64,000 nt of DNA, from assembly GCA_949286015.1 (NCBI GenBank), contig CASEBB010000001.1:1-64000 (forward strand), written 5' to 3'. The DNA is from an uncultured Succinivibrionaceae bacterium. Lineage in GTDB: Bacteria; Pseudomonadota; Gammaproteobacteria; Enterobacterales; Succinivibrionaceae. A program made the position numbers and the translations under genes. Shown one piece after another: positions 40,504-51,885 of this stretch. Every line of letters begins with the position of its first letter. Positions within the stretch are counted from its first letter, which is position 1. Under the pieces are notes generated by a model that worked only from the letters and a program-made list of their open reading frames with translations, did no database searches and had not been told where the DNA came from.

Positions 40504-41286
40504 ATGATCAAAGACAGTTCTAACCAAGAAATCTCAATCTGGAATATGGTTGGCTACCTCGGATCCGGCCTGCAATTAGCCCTCTCCAAAGAGTGCCGCC
40601 TCTATGTGGTCATACCAATCATTATCAACTTTTTGGTGCTGGCCCTTGGTGGCTATCTGGTCGTTCAGACCATTTCGGGCTTTTTACAGCAGTACCTTGA
40701 TCTGCTGCCAGAGTGGCTTAACTTCTTAAGCTACGTGCTGTGGATCTTTCTCGCGCTGACCATGGGCTTTGTCTTTTGCTACATCTTCTCCACAGTCGCG
40801 ACCATTATTGCTTCACCTTTTTACGGCATGCTGGCCGAGAAGGCCGAGGGCGTGATTCGTGGGGCGCCATTTGCGGCAGGCAGTGATGATGGCTTTGCCG
40901 CTGTCATCAAAGACGTGCCACGCGTGATTAAGCGTGAGTTACGCAAGATGGCTTACTACCTGCCACGCGTGATTGCCTGCCTGATCATCTCCTTTATTCC
41001 GGTCATTAACGTCATCTCCCCAATCTTATGGTTTTTACTGGCGGCATGGATGATGTGCATTCAGTACGTCGACTATCCATATGACAACCACAAGATCTCC
41101 TTTGATGACATGAAGAAGGACTTGCAGAACCAGCGCTTAGCCTCGTTTGTGATGGGGGCAGTGATTTCGCTGGCGATGACGGTGCCTATTTTGAACTTGG
41201 TGATTCCACCTGCTGCGGTGTGTGCTGGCACCAAGTACTATGTAGAGATGCAAAAGCGCTATACCATTGATGTGGCGCTGCGCTAA
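40504..41286 (+). CDS. cysZ: CysZ sulfate permease
   Basis: 260 residues (E. coli 253). Inner-membrane sulfate uptake protein, with membrane segments near 25-50, 65-100, 150-185 and 210-240. Matches include SYVLWIFLALTMGFVFCYIFSTVATIIASPFYG and AWMMCIQYVDYPYDNHK. Divergent from zipA, as in E. coli. There cysK and ptsH follow; here ptsI-like comes next and both are missing. The ATG at 40504 is chosen by homology; no strong ribosome binding site. Confidence 0.93.
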   Translation: MIKDSSNQEISIWNMVGYLGSGLQLALSKECRLYVVIPIIINFLVLALGGYLVVQTISGFLQQYLDLLPEWLNFLSYVLWIFLALTMGFVFCYIFSTVATIIASPFYGMLAEKAEGVIRGAPFAAGSDDGFAAVIKDVPRVIKRELRKMAYYLPRVIACLIISFIPVINVISPILWFLLAAWMMCIQYVDYPYDNHKISFDDMKKDLQNQRLASFVMGAVISLAMTVPILNLVIPPAAVCAGTKYYVEMQKRYTIDVALR

Positions 41287-41539
41287 GAAACGCTCAAAGC
41301 TACTGCAACCAACTACAGCCACAGCCATAGAGCTAAGCCAACAGTGAGTGAGTGAGAACTAAGCCAGCTGTGCTAAGCAACAGAGATAAAACTGCGGCCG
41401 CTTTCCTTACGGGAATCGCTCAAGCGGCCAGCAGAGCACAGAGGAAGCGTTACGCTCCGCTGTTGCCAGCGGTGTGATCTTGGCGCTGTGGTCGTGGTGA
41501 CAAAAGGTGCTGCTCAGCGTGTGAGGCGAGGAGGATGTA

Positions 41540-43240
41540 ATGTACACCATGTCAGGAATCACTGTCTCTGAAGGCGTCAGTGAGGGCTTTGCCTTTTTAC
41601 TGCTGCCGCAGACGGTGTCCACTGAGACCGAAGCTACGCGGGCTCTTAGTCCTAGCGATGAGCGCTTAAAGTACCTCAAGGCCAGTCGTGAGTTTGCCAA
41701 CAAACTCAATAACGCCATGTCAGGCACTGTCCCTGATAAGGTGCGTGACCTCTTTGGGGCGGTGGCCTCGTATATCACCAACTCTGGCAACATTAACGCG
41801 ATTGATGAGCTCATTGCGCAAGGACAAAGTGCAGTTGAGGCTGCGCAAAACGTGCTCCTACCAAAGATTGCACGCTTTTCCCACGACGCCGATGCTGAGG
41901 ATGGTGATGATGACGACCCAGAAATGCAGGTCGTAGCCTCAGAGCTCAGCTCCCTGATGCGTGACTTTATTGCCACTATCAACTCCACCGGTACCGATGA
42001 TGAGGCGGAGGTGCCTCAGCTCAATCGCCCGTGTGTCATCATTGCCTCTGATCTCACCCCCGCCCGTTTTCTCTCTTTGCACACCGAGCTCGTGCGCGCG
42101 GTGGTGTTAGAGGGTGGTCAAGCCTCAGGGCACTTAGGCACGGTCTTACGTGACCTGTGCATCCCTGCCATTTACGGGGTAAAGGGCGCGCTGACCATTA
42201 AAAATGGTGAGCATGTGCTGGTGGATGCCACACGGGGCACTATCCTTGTCGAGCCACCACAGGACACGGCGCGAGCGCTGATTGCCCAGCAGGATCTCTT
42301 TAATAGCAATAGCGATGATGACGACCCACCTGATAGCGACTTACAGGTGACGGTGGCTGGCTCGATGGGAGCTATTGGTGAAATTGACCGCTTAGCGCGC
42401 TACTTAAACCACGGCTTAGGCCTGCTGCGCTCGGAGTTTCTCTTTTTAAACTACCACCATGAGCCTAGCGTCGAGGAAATGGTGCGCACCTTTACCTCGA
42501 TCTTCTCTAAGATTCCCAAGACCGCGCCGCTCACCGCACGTACCTTTGATTTTGCGGGTGATAAGAAGCCACTCTTTACTGTGGAGTTAGACCACGAGGG
42601 CCCTCTTTACAGCTACGGTGCGCAGGTAGGCTCGGCACTGCTCAAAAAGGAATTACGGGCGCTGTTGCTCGCGTCGGCCGGACGGGAGATTCACATCGTA
42701 TTTCCGCTCATTACTCGCATTAGTGAGGCGAAGGCCCTGACCACAATGCTGGCACGGGTGATTGAGGAGCTGGAAAGTGATAATGTGCCTTATGGCAAGT
42801 CGCATGTGGCGGTGATGATTGAGACGCCTGCGGCGGTGCTCTCGGCAAAGGCCTTTGCCGCGTATGGCGAGATGTTTTTAATCGGCACCAGCTCGCTTGC
42901 TGAGTACGCTTCGGCTCCACGTCCACCTGAGGACTACTTTACGCCTGCGCTCTCAAAGATGATTGCCATTGCCTGCAAGGGCGCGCATGATAGCCATGTG
43001 CAGGTGGGTATCGCGGGGCGCTTTGCGATGCGCACGGAGTTGCTGCCGTTTTTCTTATCACTGGGAGCCAGCTATATCACCACGGATGCAACGTCGATTG
43101 CTAAGGTGCGTAAGGAGCTGCAGCAACTTGCAGATCAGGGCGTAGTACCGCACTTTGATCAGAAGCTGTACAACAGCTTAATGGAGGTGGCCTCCAGTGA
43201 CGATCTCCAGCGCTTGCTCTTTGCAGACGATTTTGCGTAG
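41540..43240 (+). CDS. ptsI: Enzyme I-like PTS protein lacking catalytic residues
   Basis: 566 residues, about E. coli Enzyme I length (575), recognisable throughout. The phosphohistidine segment is GGQASGHLGTVLRDLCIPAI (192-211), with one extra residue so that His198 is offset from the usual GGRTSH pattern. PEP-domain residues partly remain: Arg297 in LLRSEF, Arg334 and Asp341-Lys342 in ARTFDFAGDK, Glu428 in IETPAA. The GTNDLTQY signature is GTSSLAEY, so the Mg-binding Asp is Ser452. The catalytic Cys in GMCGELAGD is Ala492 (GIAGRFAMR). The Arg in FLGWRAIR is also lost. It probably cannot transfer phosphate from PEP. Good AGGAGG before the ATG. Confidence 0.9.
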   Translation: MYTMSGITVSEGVSEGFAFLLLPQTVSTETEATRALSPSDERLKYLKASREFANKLNNAMSGTVPDKVRDLFGAVASYITNSGNINAIDELIAQGQSAVEAAQNVLLPKIARFSHDADAEDGDDDDPEMQVVASELSSLMRDFIATINSTGTDDEAEVPQLNRPCVIIASDLTPARFLSLHTELVRAVVLEGGQASGHLGTVLRDLCIPAIYGVKGALTIKNGEHVLVDATRGTILVEPPQDTARALIAQQDLFNSNSDDDDPPDSDLQVTVAGSMGAIGEIDRLARYLNHGLGLLRSEFLFLNYHHEPSVEEMVRTFTSIFSKIPKTAPLTARTFDFAGDKKPLFTVELDHEGPLYSYGAQVGSALLKKELRALLLASAGREIHIVFPLITRISEAKALTTMLARVIEELESDNVPYGKSHVAVMIETPAAVLSAKAFAAYGEMFLIGTSSLAEYASAPRPPEDYFTPALSKMIAIACKGAHDSHVQVGIAGRFAMRTELLPFFLSLGASYITTDATSIAKVRKELQQLADQGVVPHFDQKLYNSLMEVASSDDLQRLLFADDFA

Positions 43241-43334
43241 CAGGTGACGTAAACTACTCTAAAGCTGGTACTGGGGAGAGCTTGCTGCCTGAGTACTGGC
43301 GCATCATTCCCTTGGGCAACACGAGGACAAGGTC

Positions 43335-43892
43335 ATGGGCTTCTTTTCTGGTTTATTCAAGCACGTGACAAAGACCGATGAGGCGGCGCCGTCGGTCGCT
43401 GAGGTCAAGAACATTAACGCTGACGTGACCTTATATGCACCGGTTACGGGCACGCTTTTACCTCTAGAGGAGGTGCCGGATATCGTGATCTCAGAAAAGG
43501 TCATGGGTGATGGCGTGGCGGTAGTACCAGAGAGCGAGTCGATTGTGGCGCCGTGTGATGGCGTGATCTCGCGTTTACTGCCGACAAAGAATGCCTTTGC
43601 GGTGCGCATGGCTGAGGGCTTGGAGGTGTATGTCACCTTTGGTGTAGAAGCGATGGAGCTTAAGGGCGATGGCTTTACCACCAAGGTGAATTTGGGCGAT
43701 GAGGTGAAGAAGGGCGATCCGATCATTATGACGGAGCCGCGCTTATTGAGCTCGAAGCTCAAGTCGACCATTACCTCGATGATTGTGATTAAGAGCACGG
43801 GCGATATTGATAAGATCTTTGCGGCGACGGGCAAGTGCCATGCAGGGGTGACGCCGGTGCTGTGGATTACGCTGCACAATAAGGCGCAATAG
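43335..43892 (+). CDS. crr: EIIA-Glc-like protein lacking both phospho-histidines
   Basis: 185 residues (E. coli 169). Full EIIA-Glc fold: TLYAPVTGTLLPLEEVPDIVISEKVMGDGVAV, VAPCDGVISRLLPT, ELKGDGF, KSTITSMIV, GVTPVLWITL. His75 of E. coli (NHAFS) is Asn86 (KNAFA), and His90 (FVHFGI) is Thr101 (YVTFGV). Without them phosphate cannot be accepted. EIIA-Glc also binds permeases, glycerol kinase and adenylate cyclase, so a regulatory role independent of phosphate is possible. It lies 94 bases after ptsI-like and is followed by a terminator; AGGA precedes the ATG. Confidence 0.9.
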   Translation: MGFFSGLFKHVTKTDEAAPSVAEVKNINADVTLYAPVTGTLLPLEEVPDIVISEKVMGDGVAVVPESESIVAPCDGVISRLLPTKNAFAVRMAEGLEVYVTFGVEAMELKGDGFTTKVNLGDEVKKGDPIIMTEPRLLSSKLKSTITSMIVIKSTGDIDKIFAATGKCHAGVTPVLWITLHNKAQ

Positions 43893-43911
43893 GGGAGCTC
43901 AGAGATGAGGC

Positions 43912-43942
43912 AGGGGACAGCAGAGGCTGTCCCTTTTGTTTT
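43912..43942 (+). terminator. Terminator after crr-like
   Basis: 8-bp stem GGGACAGC (43914-43921) with GCTGTCCC (43926-43933), then TTTTGTTTT. Confidence 0.9.
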
Positions 43943-44317
43943 GGGGCGAGCAAAATGGCTCTACTCAGAGTTTGGGGGATAAGGAACCAGCACTCCAATC
44001 CACTACCAGTAAGGACGGTCACACCAAAGGCAATGACACCGGTACAACTGACATCTGGTAGTTGGTACGCATTTATTTTTCCTGATAAATAAGCTGTTTC
44101 TGCTTTAAGACTCTAAACAATAGCCACCACACAGAAGCTTGAGATGGTGAGCACTCTCAGCTTTAAGGCTATCGCCTTACCCTTGAGGGGCAGTCGTCGG
44201 TATATCCACTCTAAGGTAAAAGCCGTATCTTCGCGGTTTTGGGAAAATCAGTCACCACTTCCCGACCTCAGGTTGGCGACAAAGCGTCGCTTCCTTTAGC
44301 TCTCACACACAACAACG
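43943..44317. other. Convergent region between crr-like and pntB
   Basis: No gene. Contains one GATAAATAAGC motif (44084-44094). Confidence 0.5.
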
Positions 44318-44352
44318 AAAAAAGCCCAGCAGATCACTCCGCTGGGCTTTTC
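44318..44352 (-). terminator. Terminator of pntAB
   Basis: 11-bp stem (44320-44330 with 44341-44351) about 85 bases past the pntB stop, with a run of U on the minus strand. It also has some U on the plus side. Confidence 0.9.
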
Positions 44353-44433
44353 TCTGGAATCAGCTTGCACCGTGCTCAAGCTAAGCTGGGGGCCCTCTTG
44401 GCAGAGGAGAGCTTAGCTTAGAGCATGATCAGC

Positions 44434-45945
44434 TTAGATGCCGGCCACAATCTCTTCAACCGACTTCTTCGCATCGCCGAAGCACATGTAGGTGTTGTCC
44501 TTGAAGAACAGTGGGTTCTGCACACCGGCATAGCCCGCGTTCATCGAACGCTTGAAGACCACCACATTGTGAGCCTTCCACACCTCAAGCACTGGCATGC
44601 CAGCAATTGGGCTGTTTGGATTCTCTAACGCAGCTGGGTTCACGGTGTCGTTAGCACCAATAACCAGTACGGTGTCGGTGTTCTCGAAGTCGTCATTGAT
44701 CTCATCCATCTCAAAGACGATATCGTATGGCACCTTGGCCTCAGCTAACAGCACATTCATGTGACCTGGCAGACGGCCAGCCACTGGGTGAATGGCAAAA
44801 CGCACTTGGCAGCCACGAGCTTGTAACTTCTCAGTTAACTGCGCCACTGCATTCTGCGCTTGCGATACAGCCATACCATAGCCTGGGGCGATGATGACCG
44901 AGGAAGAGTTCTTTAAGAGCTCTGCCACATCGGCGGTCTTCATCTCGTGGTACTCGCCCATCTCCTCGTCAGCATCAGTAGCAGCACCCTCGTTACCGAA
45001 GCCACCCATGATCACCGACATGAAGGAGCGGTTCATAGCCTTACACATGATGTAAGACAGAATAGCACCGGAGGAGCCTACTAACGCACCGGTCACGATC
45101 AGCAGATCGTTCGAGAGCATGAAGCCAGATGCCGCTGCTGCCCAACCTGAGTAGGAGTTCAGCATCGAGATCACCACTGGCATGTCAGCACCACCAATGG
45201 CCGCCACTAAGTGCACACCAAAGGCAAAGGCGATCAGAGTCATCACCACTAATGGGAAGAGTGGTGGGGTATCTGCTGCCATGAACCAGATCAGTAAGAG
45301 GAACGACACGATCAGGGCGGCTAAGTTTAAGAGGTGACCGCCAGGGATCATTAAAGGCGCAGACTTGAATACGCGCAGCTTGTAAGTGCCGTTTAACTTA
45401 CCATAGGCCACGATGGAACCAGTGAAGGTCACCGCACCAATGAAGATGCCTAAGAAGATCTCAACTAAGTGGGTGTTGAGCTCGGCAGCACTCATGGAAG
45501 TGCCAGCAGCTGCGACCGCAGCAGCGTTGGCCTTAGCAGCCTCATCCAGCAACGCGATAATGGTGGCTGGAGAGTCACCAACCGACACTAAGATGCTCTC
45601 TTGCACCGTTGGGCCTAACTCTAAGAAGGAGTTGTAACCCACCAGCACCGCAGCTAAACCCACAAAGGAGTGTAAGCATGCGATCATCTCTGGCATCTGG
45701 GTCATCGCCACGCGACGGGCAACGAAGATACCAATGGCACCGCCAATAACCATGGCGACAATGATTAAGAGGAAGCCTGAGCCAGACTCAACCTGCACGA
45801 AGGTAGCTACCAGAGCGATAGCCATACCTACCATGCCAGATAAGCAGCCGTACTTAGCCGTTTCCTGCTTCGATAAGCCCGCTAGGGCCATAATAAAGAG
45901 CAGTGCGGCCAAGATATAGGCCATGTGTATAGGTCCTGCTACCAT
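44434..45945 (-). CDS. pntB: NAD(P) transhydrogenase subunit beta
   Basis: 503 residues (E. coli 462). Membrane segments fill the first ~290 residues; the NADP-binding domain III is C-terminal ([62 protein letters not shown]). With PntA it couples hydride transfer from NADH to NADP to proton entry. Part of the extra length is an Ala-rich insertion ([17 protein letters not shown], around 135-160) between membrane segments. AGGAG before the ATG; 26 bases after pntA, so an operon. Confidence 0.97.
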   Translation of the reverse strand: MVAGPIHMAYILAALLFIMALAGLSKQETAKYGCLSGMVGMAIALVATFVQVESGSGFLLIIVAMVIGGAIGIFVARRVAMTQMPEMIACLHSFVGLAAVLVGYNSFLELGPTVQESILVSVGDSPATIIALLDEAAKANAAAVAAAGTSMSAAELNTHLVEIFLGIFIGAVTFTGSIVAYGKLNGTYKLRVFKSAPLMIPGGHLLNLAALIVSFLLLIWFMAADTPPLFPLVVMTLIAFAFGVHLVAAIGGADMPVVISMLNSYSGWAAAASGFMLSNDLLIVTGALVGSSGAILSYIMCKAMNRSFMSVIMGGFGNEGAATDADEEMGEYHEMKTADVAELLKNSSSVIIAPGYGMAVSQAQNAVAQLTEKLQARGCQVRFAIHPVAGRLPGHMNVLLAEAKVPYDIVFEMDEINDDFENTDTVLVIGANDTVNPAALENPNSPIAGMPVLEVWKAHNVVVFKRSMNAGYAGVQNPLFFKDNTYMCFGDAKKSVEEIVAGI

Positions 45946-45971
45946 TTGCTATTTCTCCTGATCCCTGATCC

Positions 45972-47510
45972 TTACTGCTGTTTCTTGAACATGGCCAGCA
46001 TACGGCGTGTCACCGCAAAGCCACCGAAGATGTTAATCGAGGCAATGAGGACACCGATGAAGGCGAAGGCACCAATCACAAATGAGCCGGAGCTGATCTG
46101 TAAAATAGCACCCACAACGATAATGCCCGAAATAGCATTGGTAACCGACATCAGTGGGGTGTGCAGAGAGTGGGTAACGTTCCAAACCACGTAGTAACCG
46201 ACCACGCAGGCTAAGACGAAGACGGTGAAGTGTGGTAAGAACTTCTCTGGAGCGAAAATGCCAATCAGCGCAAAAGCGATGAGAACAATGGCAAGTAAGG
46301 TGACCTTGAAGGTCTTGGAGACCTGATGCTGCTCGATCTTCTTTGGTGGCTCCGCACTCTTTGGCGCAGCTGGAGCAGCAGAGACGCTGATCTTTGGTGG
46401 TGGGAAGGTCACTTCGCCATCACGGGTTACGCACATGTTGCGTAAGATCACGTCCTCAAAGTCGACGTTGATGTTGCCATCCTTGTTCTTGCACAGGAGC
46501 TTAGCTAAGTTGACTAAGTTCGTAGAGTACAGTTGCGAGGATTGTGCAGGCAGACGGCAGGCTAAGTCAGAGTAGCCAATGATCTTGACACCATTTGGCG
46601 TGGTGGTGATCTTGCCCTCGACCGTCAGTTCACAGTTACCACCGGTGGCAGCAGCTAAGTCCACGATCACAGAGCCTGGCTTCATGCTCTCGACCATTTC
46701 CTTAGAAATCAGGCGTGGAGCTGGCTTGCCTAGAATCGCAGCGGTGGTGATGATGATGTCCACGTCCTTGGCTTGAGCAGCAAAAAGCTCCATCTCAGCC
46801 TTGATGAACTCATCAGACATGACCTTGGCGTAGCCGTCGGAGGAACCGCCGTCTTCAGTCTTAAAGTCTAACTTTAAGAACTCACCGCCCATGGACTTGA
46901 TTTGGTCGGCCACTTCAAGACGGGTATCGAAAGCACGCACGATAGCGCCTAACGAGTGGGCAGCACCAATAGCAGCAAGGCCAGCCACACCAGCACCGAT
47001 CACCAGTACCTTGGCAGGTGGAACCTTACCTGCGGCCGTCACTTGACCAGTGAAGAAACGACCAAAGGTGTGCGCAGCCTCGATCACGGCGCGGTAGCCG
47101 GAGATGTTGGCGGTAGAGGACAGGGCGTCTAAAGCCTGAGCACGAGAAATACGTGGCACCATGTCCATAGCAAGGACGGTGACCTTCTTCTCGTTTAACT
47201 TGGCGACTAAGTCAGGATTTTGTGCTGGGCGCACAAAGCTGACTAAAGTTTGACCCTCGTGGAGGAGTTTGATTTCCTCATCGCTAGGGGCATTGACCTT
47301 AAAGATGATGTCGCTTTGCCAAACCTCACGACCACGTAAAACCTTCGCACCGGCGGCGGTATAGGCGGCGTCGTCAAAGCTGGCGTCAGCGCCGGCGTTG
47401 CTTTGCACCGCCACTTCAAAGCCTAACTTGATGAGCTTGGTTACGGTGTCAGGAGTGGCAGCCACTCTTGTTTCGCCTTTCAAGCTTTCTTTTGGAATAC
47501 CTATCAGCAT
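45972..47510 (-). CDS. pntA: NAD(P) transhydrogenase subunit alpha
   Basis: 512 residues, as in E. coli (510). N-terminal NAD-binding domain ([55 protein letters not shown]) followed by C-terminal membrane segments (~405-500). First gene of pntAB; AGGAAG before the ATG. Confidence 0.98.
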   Translation of the reverse strand: MLIGIPKESLKGETRVAATPDTVTKLIKLGFEVAVQSNAGADASFDDAAYTAAGAKVLRGREVWQSDIIFKVNAPSDEEIKLLHEGQTLVSFVRPAQNPDLVAKLNEKKVTVLAMDMVPRISRAQALDALSSTANISGYRAVIEAAHTFGRFFTGQVTAAGKVPPAKVLVIGAGVAGLAAIGAAHSLGAIVRAFDTRLEVADQIKSMGGEFLKLDFKTEDGGSSDGYAKVMSDEFIKAEMELFAAQAKDVDIIITTAAILGKPAPRLISKEMVESMKPGSVIVDLAAATGGNCELTVEGKITTTPNGVKIIGYSDLACRLPAQSSQLYSTNLVNLAKLLCKNKDGNINVDFEDVILRNMCVTRDGEVTFPPPKISVSAAPAAPKSAEPPKKIEQHQVSKTFKVTLLAIVLIAFALIGIFAPEKFLPHFTVFVLACVVGYYVVWNVTHSLHTPLMSVTNAISGIIVVGAILQISSGSFVIGAFAFIGVLIASINIFGGFAVTRRMLAMFKKQQ

Positions 47511-47991
47511 GGCTTCTTCCTGTAAGATTAGAAATAGAACTCGCCAACAGTCGATGCACTGAGCGAAGGGCTTTACCTGAACGCCTTGCGCTGCCTAAAA
47601 ACAGCTTACGGCTGGGACAGTTTCTTATCGTGGCTGCGTCTTAGAGCTGTCTGGCTTTGCTTAAGCCATAGCAGAGCCCACCAACACCTCAATGAGGTTG
47701 GTGTGACAGGGAACACAGCTGACTATAAGAGAGGTAAAGCTTGCGCTGTCTACATGAGTAAGCATGTGGGGCTTGGCAAGCTGATTCGACCTTAGATCAT
47801 GCAATATTTATGGTCTGAGGCGCAATGATTTTCCTGTGACTTTTAGATTAAGCACACAAAATATCGCGCCGCAGAGCAGCTTACGCACAGTAGAAGCCAC
47901 TGGTGGTGCTGGGCTGGTGAAGACTAAAGGTGTACTTTTGCCCTCACAGCAGAGTGCAAGCACAGAGCAAAGTGACGCCGTTGACCCAAAA

Positions 47992-48051
47992 CCTGACAGA
48001 GAACATGACAGAGCTCCTGACAGTGATTCTGACTGTGATCCTGACAGTGAT
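47992..48051. repeat. Five 12-bp tandem repeats
   Basis: Five consecutive 12-base units resemble CCTGACAGTGAT (47992, 48004, 48016, 48028, 48040). In one frame they read PDRE, HDRA, PDSD, SDCD, PDSD. Confidence 0.8.
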
Positions 48052-48451
48052 TTTGCGGGCACGCTAGGGTGCTTTGTGGAGGCCACAAGGCAGTGCGCGT
48101 AAGGAGTGGTGCTCTTAAAGTCGAATGCGGGCTATCATACAGAAATTGCGCCCTAGCAAACCAACAAAAAAGAGCAGGTTGCCACTAATGCTGCATTTTT
48201 TTGCGGTGGCGCACATTTGTTTGCCATTACTCTTGGGCTGTTGGGTAAGCGTTAGAGAGAGTACGGGACAGTCATGGCTCTGTGGCAGAGCGCTGCGACA
48301 GCGCGTTGCGGCAGTGCGCAGCGGTAGTGGTTAGAGCGTGGTAAAGCACGGTGGGGCGTGACTTAGCGTGATGGGACATGATTGAGGTTAGCAGGGGGGA
48401 TCGGGAGCGGCAGACAGATGCTCTTTTGCTGCCTAACAGGGCACCAAAAGA

Positions 48452-48460
48452 TGATAAAAT
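48452..48460 (+). promoter_or_regulatory. Possible extended -10 promoter for queA
   Basis: TGATAAAAT matches an extended -10 element about 170 bases ahead of queA. No clear -35. Confidence 0.4.
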
Positions 48461-48631
48461 GGCGAGTTTGGTGCGCTGCACCATGGTGCTTTTACCGCCT
48501 CAAGTTGCTAGCAGTTTGCGCTTGCTGCACTGCCTAAAGTTGCTACTGCGCACTGGGGCTGTACTTGGAAGTAAAAGCTGTGATTTTTCAGGAAAGGACT
48601 GTTTCTCCTTTGCCTTTTGCCGGTGCTTGTT

Positions 48632-49804
48632 GTGCTTCGTAGCGATTTTCATTTCGACCTGCCACCTGAACTTATTGCCTCTTTTCCTGCAAAAGAGCGC
48701 ACCTCCTGCCGCATGCTCTGCCTTGATGGTAATAGCGGCGCGTTGCAGGACAAGATCTTTTCTGACTTAAAGCAGTTTTTACAGCCAGGCGACCTCTTGG
48801 TGTTTAACGACACCAAGGTGATTCCCGCTCGTATTTATGGCCATAAAGACACCGGTGGCAAGTGTGAGTTCTTAATCGAGCGTCTGCTGACCCCACAGCA
48901 AGCCCTGACTCACATCAAGGCCTCTAAGGCGCCAAAAGCAGGCTCACTGATCTTTGTTGGTCCTGTGGCACCACATGATGCCGTAAAGGCCGCAGCCGGT
49001 GATGAGAGCGTCGAGGCTAGCAGTGAGAAGCGCTACTTAATCAAGGTCTTAGGCCGTCAGGGTGACCTCTTCCATATCGAATGCGAAGCGGGGCACGAGA
49101 TCTTAGAGATCCTCAATGATATTGGTCATATCCCGCTGCCTCCTTACATCAACCGTCCTGATGAGGAGTTAGACCGCGAGCGCTATCAGACGGTGTACTC
49201 CCGTGAGCCTGGTGCTGTTGCAGCTCCAACGGCCGGTCTACACTTTGATCAGGCGCAGCTTGATGACCTAAAGGCTTACGGTGTGAACTTCGCCTTTGTG
49301 ACCTTACACGTGGGTGCTGGTACCTTCCAGCCAGTGCGTGAGGATGATGTGCTGAAGCACCACATGCACAGTGAGTATGTGCAGCTTTCCCCAGAGGTCG
49401 CACAGCAGGTGATTGCTACCCATGAGAGCGGCCATCGCGTGATTGCCGTGGGTACGACCGCAGTGCGCTCTTTAGAGAGTGCCGCTACGGCCGCCAAGAA
49501 AAAGGGCCTTAGTGCGGAGATCGCGCCTTTCTATGATGACACCTCGATCTTTATCTACCCTGGCTACAAGTATCAAGTGGTCGATGCGCTGATCACAAAC
49601 TTCCACTTGCCAGAGTCGACGCTCATTATGCTGGTGTGCGCTTTTGCAGGCTACCACAACACCATGCAGGCTTATCAGCATGCGGTAGCAGAGCGCTATA
49701 AGTTCTTTAGCTACGGCGACTGCATGTTTATTACTAAGCGCACCGAGGAGATGGACTTACCTCCTTCAGCGCAGCGTGATGCGGCCGAGGCTCAGGAGGC
49801 CTAA
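48632..49804 (+). CDS. queA: S-adenosylmethionine:tRNA ribosyltransferase-isomerase
   Basis: 390 residues (E. coli 356). Adds the ribosyl unit of SAM to preQ1 in tRNA, forming epoxyqueuosine. Signature regions: [80 protein letters not shown] ~25-residue Ala/Glu/Ser-rich insertion follows GSLIFVG. The GTG at 48632 is chosen because it aligns with the normal N-terminus (xLRSDF); a TTG at 48617 is an alternative. Neither has a strong ribosome binding site. Confidence 0.95.
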   Translation: MLRSDFHFDLPPELIASFPAKERTSCRMLCLDGNSGALQDKIFSDLKQFLQPGDLLVFNDTKVIPARIYGHKDTGGKCEFLIERLLTPQQALTHIKASKAPKAGSLIFVGPVAPHDAVKAAAGDESVEASSEKRYLIKVLGRQGDLFHIECEAGHEILEILNDIGHIPLPPYINRPDEELDRERYQTVYSREPGAVAAPTAGLHFDQAQLDDLKAYGVNFAFVTLHVGAGTFQPVREDDVLKHHMHSEYVQLSPEVAQQVIATHESGHRVIAVGTTAVRSLESAATAAKKKGLSAEIAPFYDDTSIFIYPGYKYQVVDALITNFHLPESTLIMLVCAFAGYHNTMQAYQHAVAERYKFFSYGDCMFITKRTEEMDLPPSAQRDAAEAQEA

Positions 49805-51307
<1,503 letters not shown>

Positions 51308-51308
<1 letters not shown>

Positions 51309-51334
51309 CGCTTAATTACTCGTAATTAAGGGCG
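51308..51334 (+). terminator. Hairpin after tgt
   Basis: GCGCTTAATTAC pairs with GTAATTAAGGGCGC (one bulge). It overlaps the last base of the stop codon. No U-tract, so it may stabilise the 3' end instead of terminating. Confidence 0.5.
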
Positions 51335-51552
51335 CTGCCGCAGCACCTTGTGACTCTTAAGGTTCAAGCTAATCCTAAGTTTAGAGCGGTAAGATGATCA
51401 CAGTGGTGCTGGGCTAAGCTGTAGCTGCCTGATGGCGCCTTAAGCTTTGCTCAAGCAAAGGCTCTTTACTGCTGTCACCTGCAAATGGGGGCAGGAGTGA
51501 GTAGCCTGTGTTGTAGTTTGTTTTGTTGTCTTAAATAGGATCGGACATAAAA

Positions 51553-51885
51553 ATGGATATCATTTCTGTTGCCCATGCTGCTGAAGGAGCTCCGGCCGCC
51601 GGTGGCGATATGAGCATGCTCATTATCTTGGTAGTGTGCATGGTCGCGGTCTACTTCTTTGTGATGCGCCCAAACAACAAGAAGCGCAAGGAAATGCAGA
51701 AGCTGTTAGATGGCTTAGCTGTGGGTGACGAGGTTCTGACCAATGGTGGCATCGCTGGTAAGGTGGTGAAGCTGCCAGACAACAAGGACTACGTGATGAT
51801 CAGCGTTGGTAAGGACGTGATCTTACAGATGAAGCGTAACTACGTGGTGGCCGTGTTGCCAAAGGGCACTTTAGAGGCGGTCTAA
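51553..51885 (+). CDS. yajC: Sec translocase accessory subunit YajC
   Basis: 110 residues (E. coli 110). One membrane segment (MLIILVVCMVAVYFFVM, ~22-38), then RPNNKKRKEMQKLLDGLAVGDEVLTNGGIAGKV, typical of YajC. It associates with SecDF and SecYEG. Preceded by AGGA and followed closely by a terminator, so it may be partly uncoupled from secD. Confidence 0.96.
   Translation: MDIISVAHAAEGAPAAGGDMSMLIILVVCMVAVYFFVMRPNNKKRKEMQKLLDGLAVGDEVLTNGGIAGKVVKLPDNKDYVMISVGKDVILQMKRNYVVAVLPKGTLEAV

Larger units (their letters stand above)
47511..48631. other. 1.1-kb gene-poor region between pntA and queA
   Basis: No convincing gene. A GTG frame at 47836-48102 covers a 12-bp tandem repeat but lacks a ribosome binding site. 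An extended -10 element, TGATAAAAT at 48452-48460, may drive queA. Confidence 0.5.

Noticed and set aside
47836-48102. 88-residue GTG frame over the 12-bp repeats
   Set aside because: No ribosome binding site and low complexity; kept only as a repeat observation.
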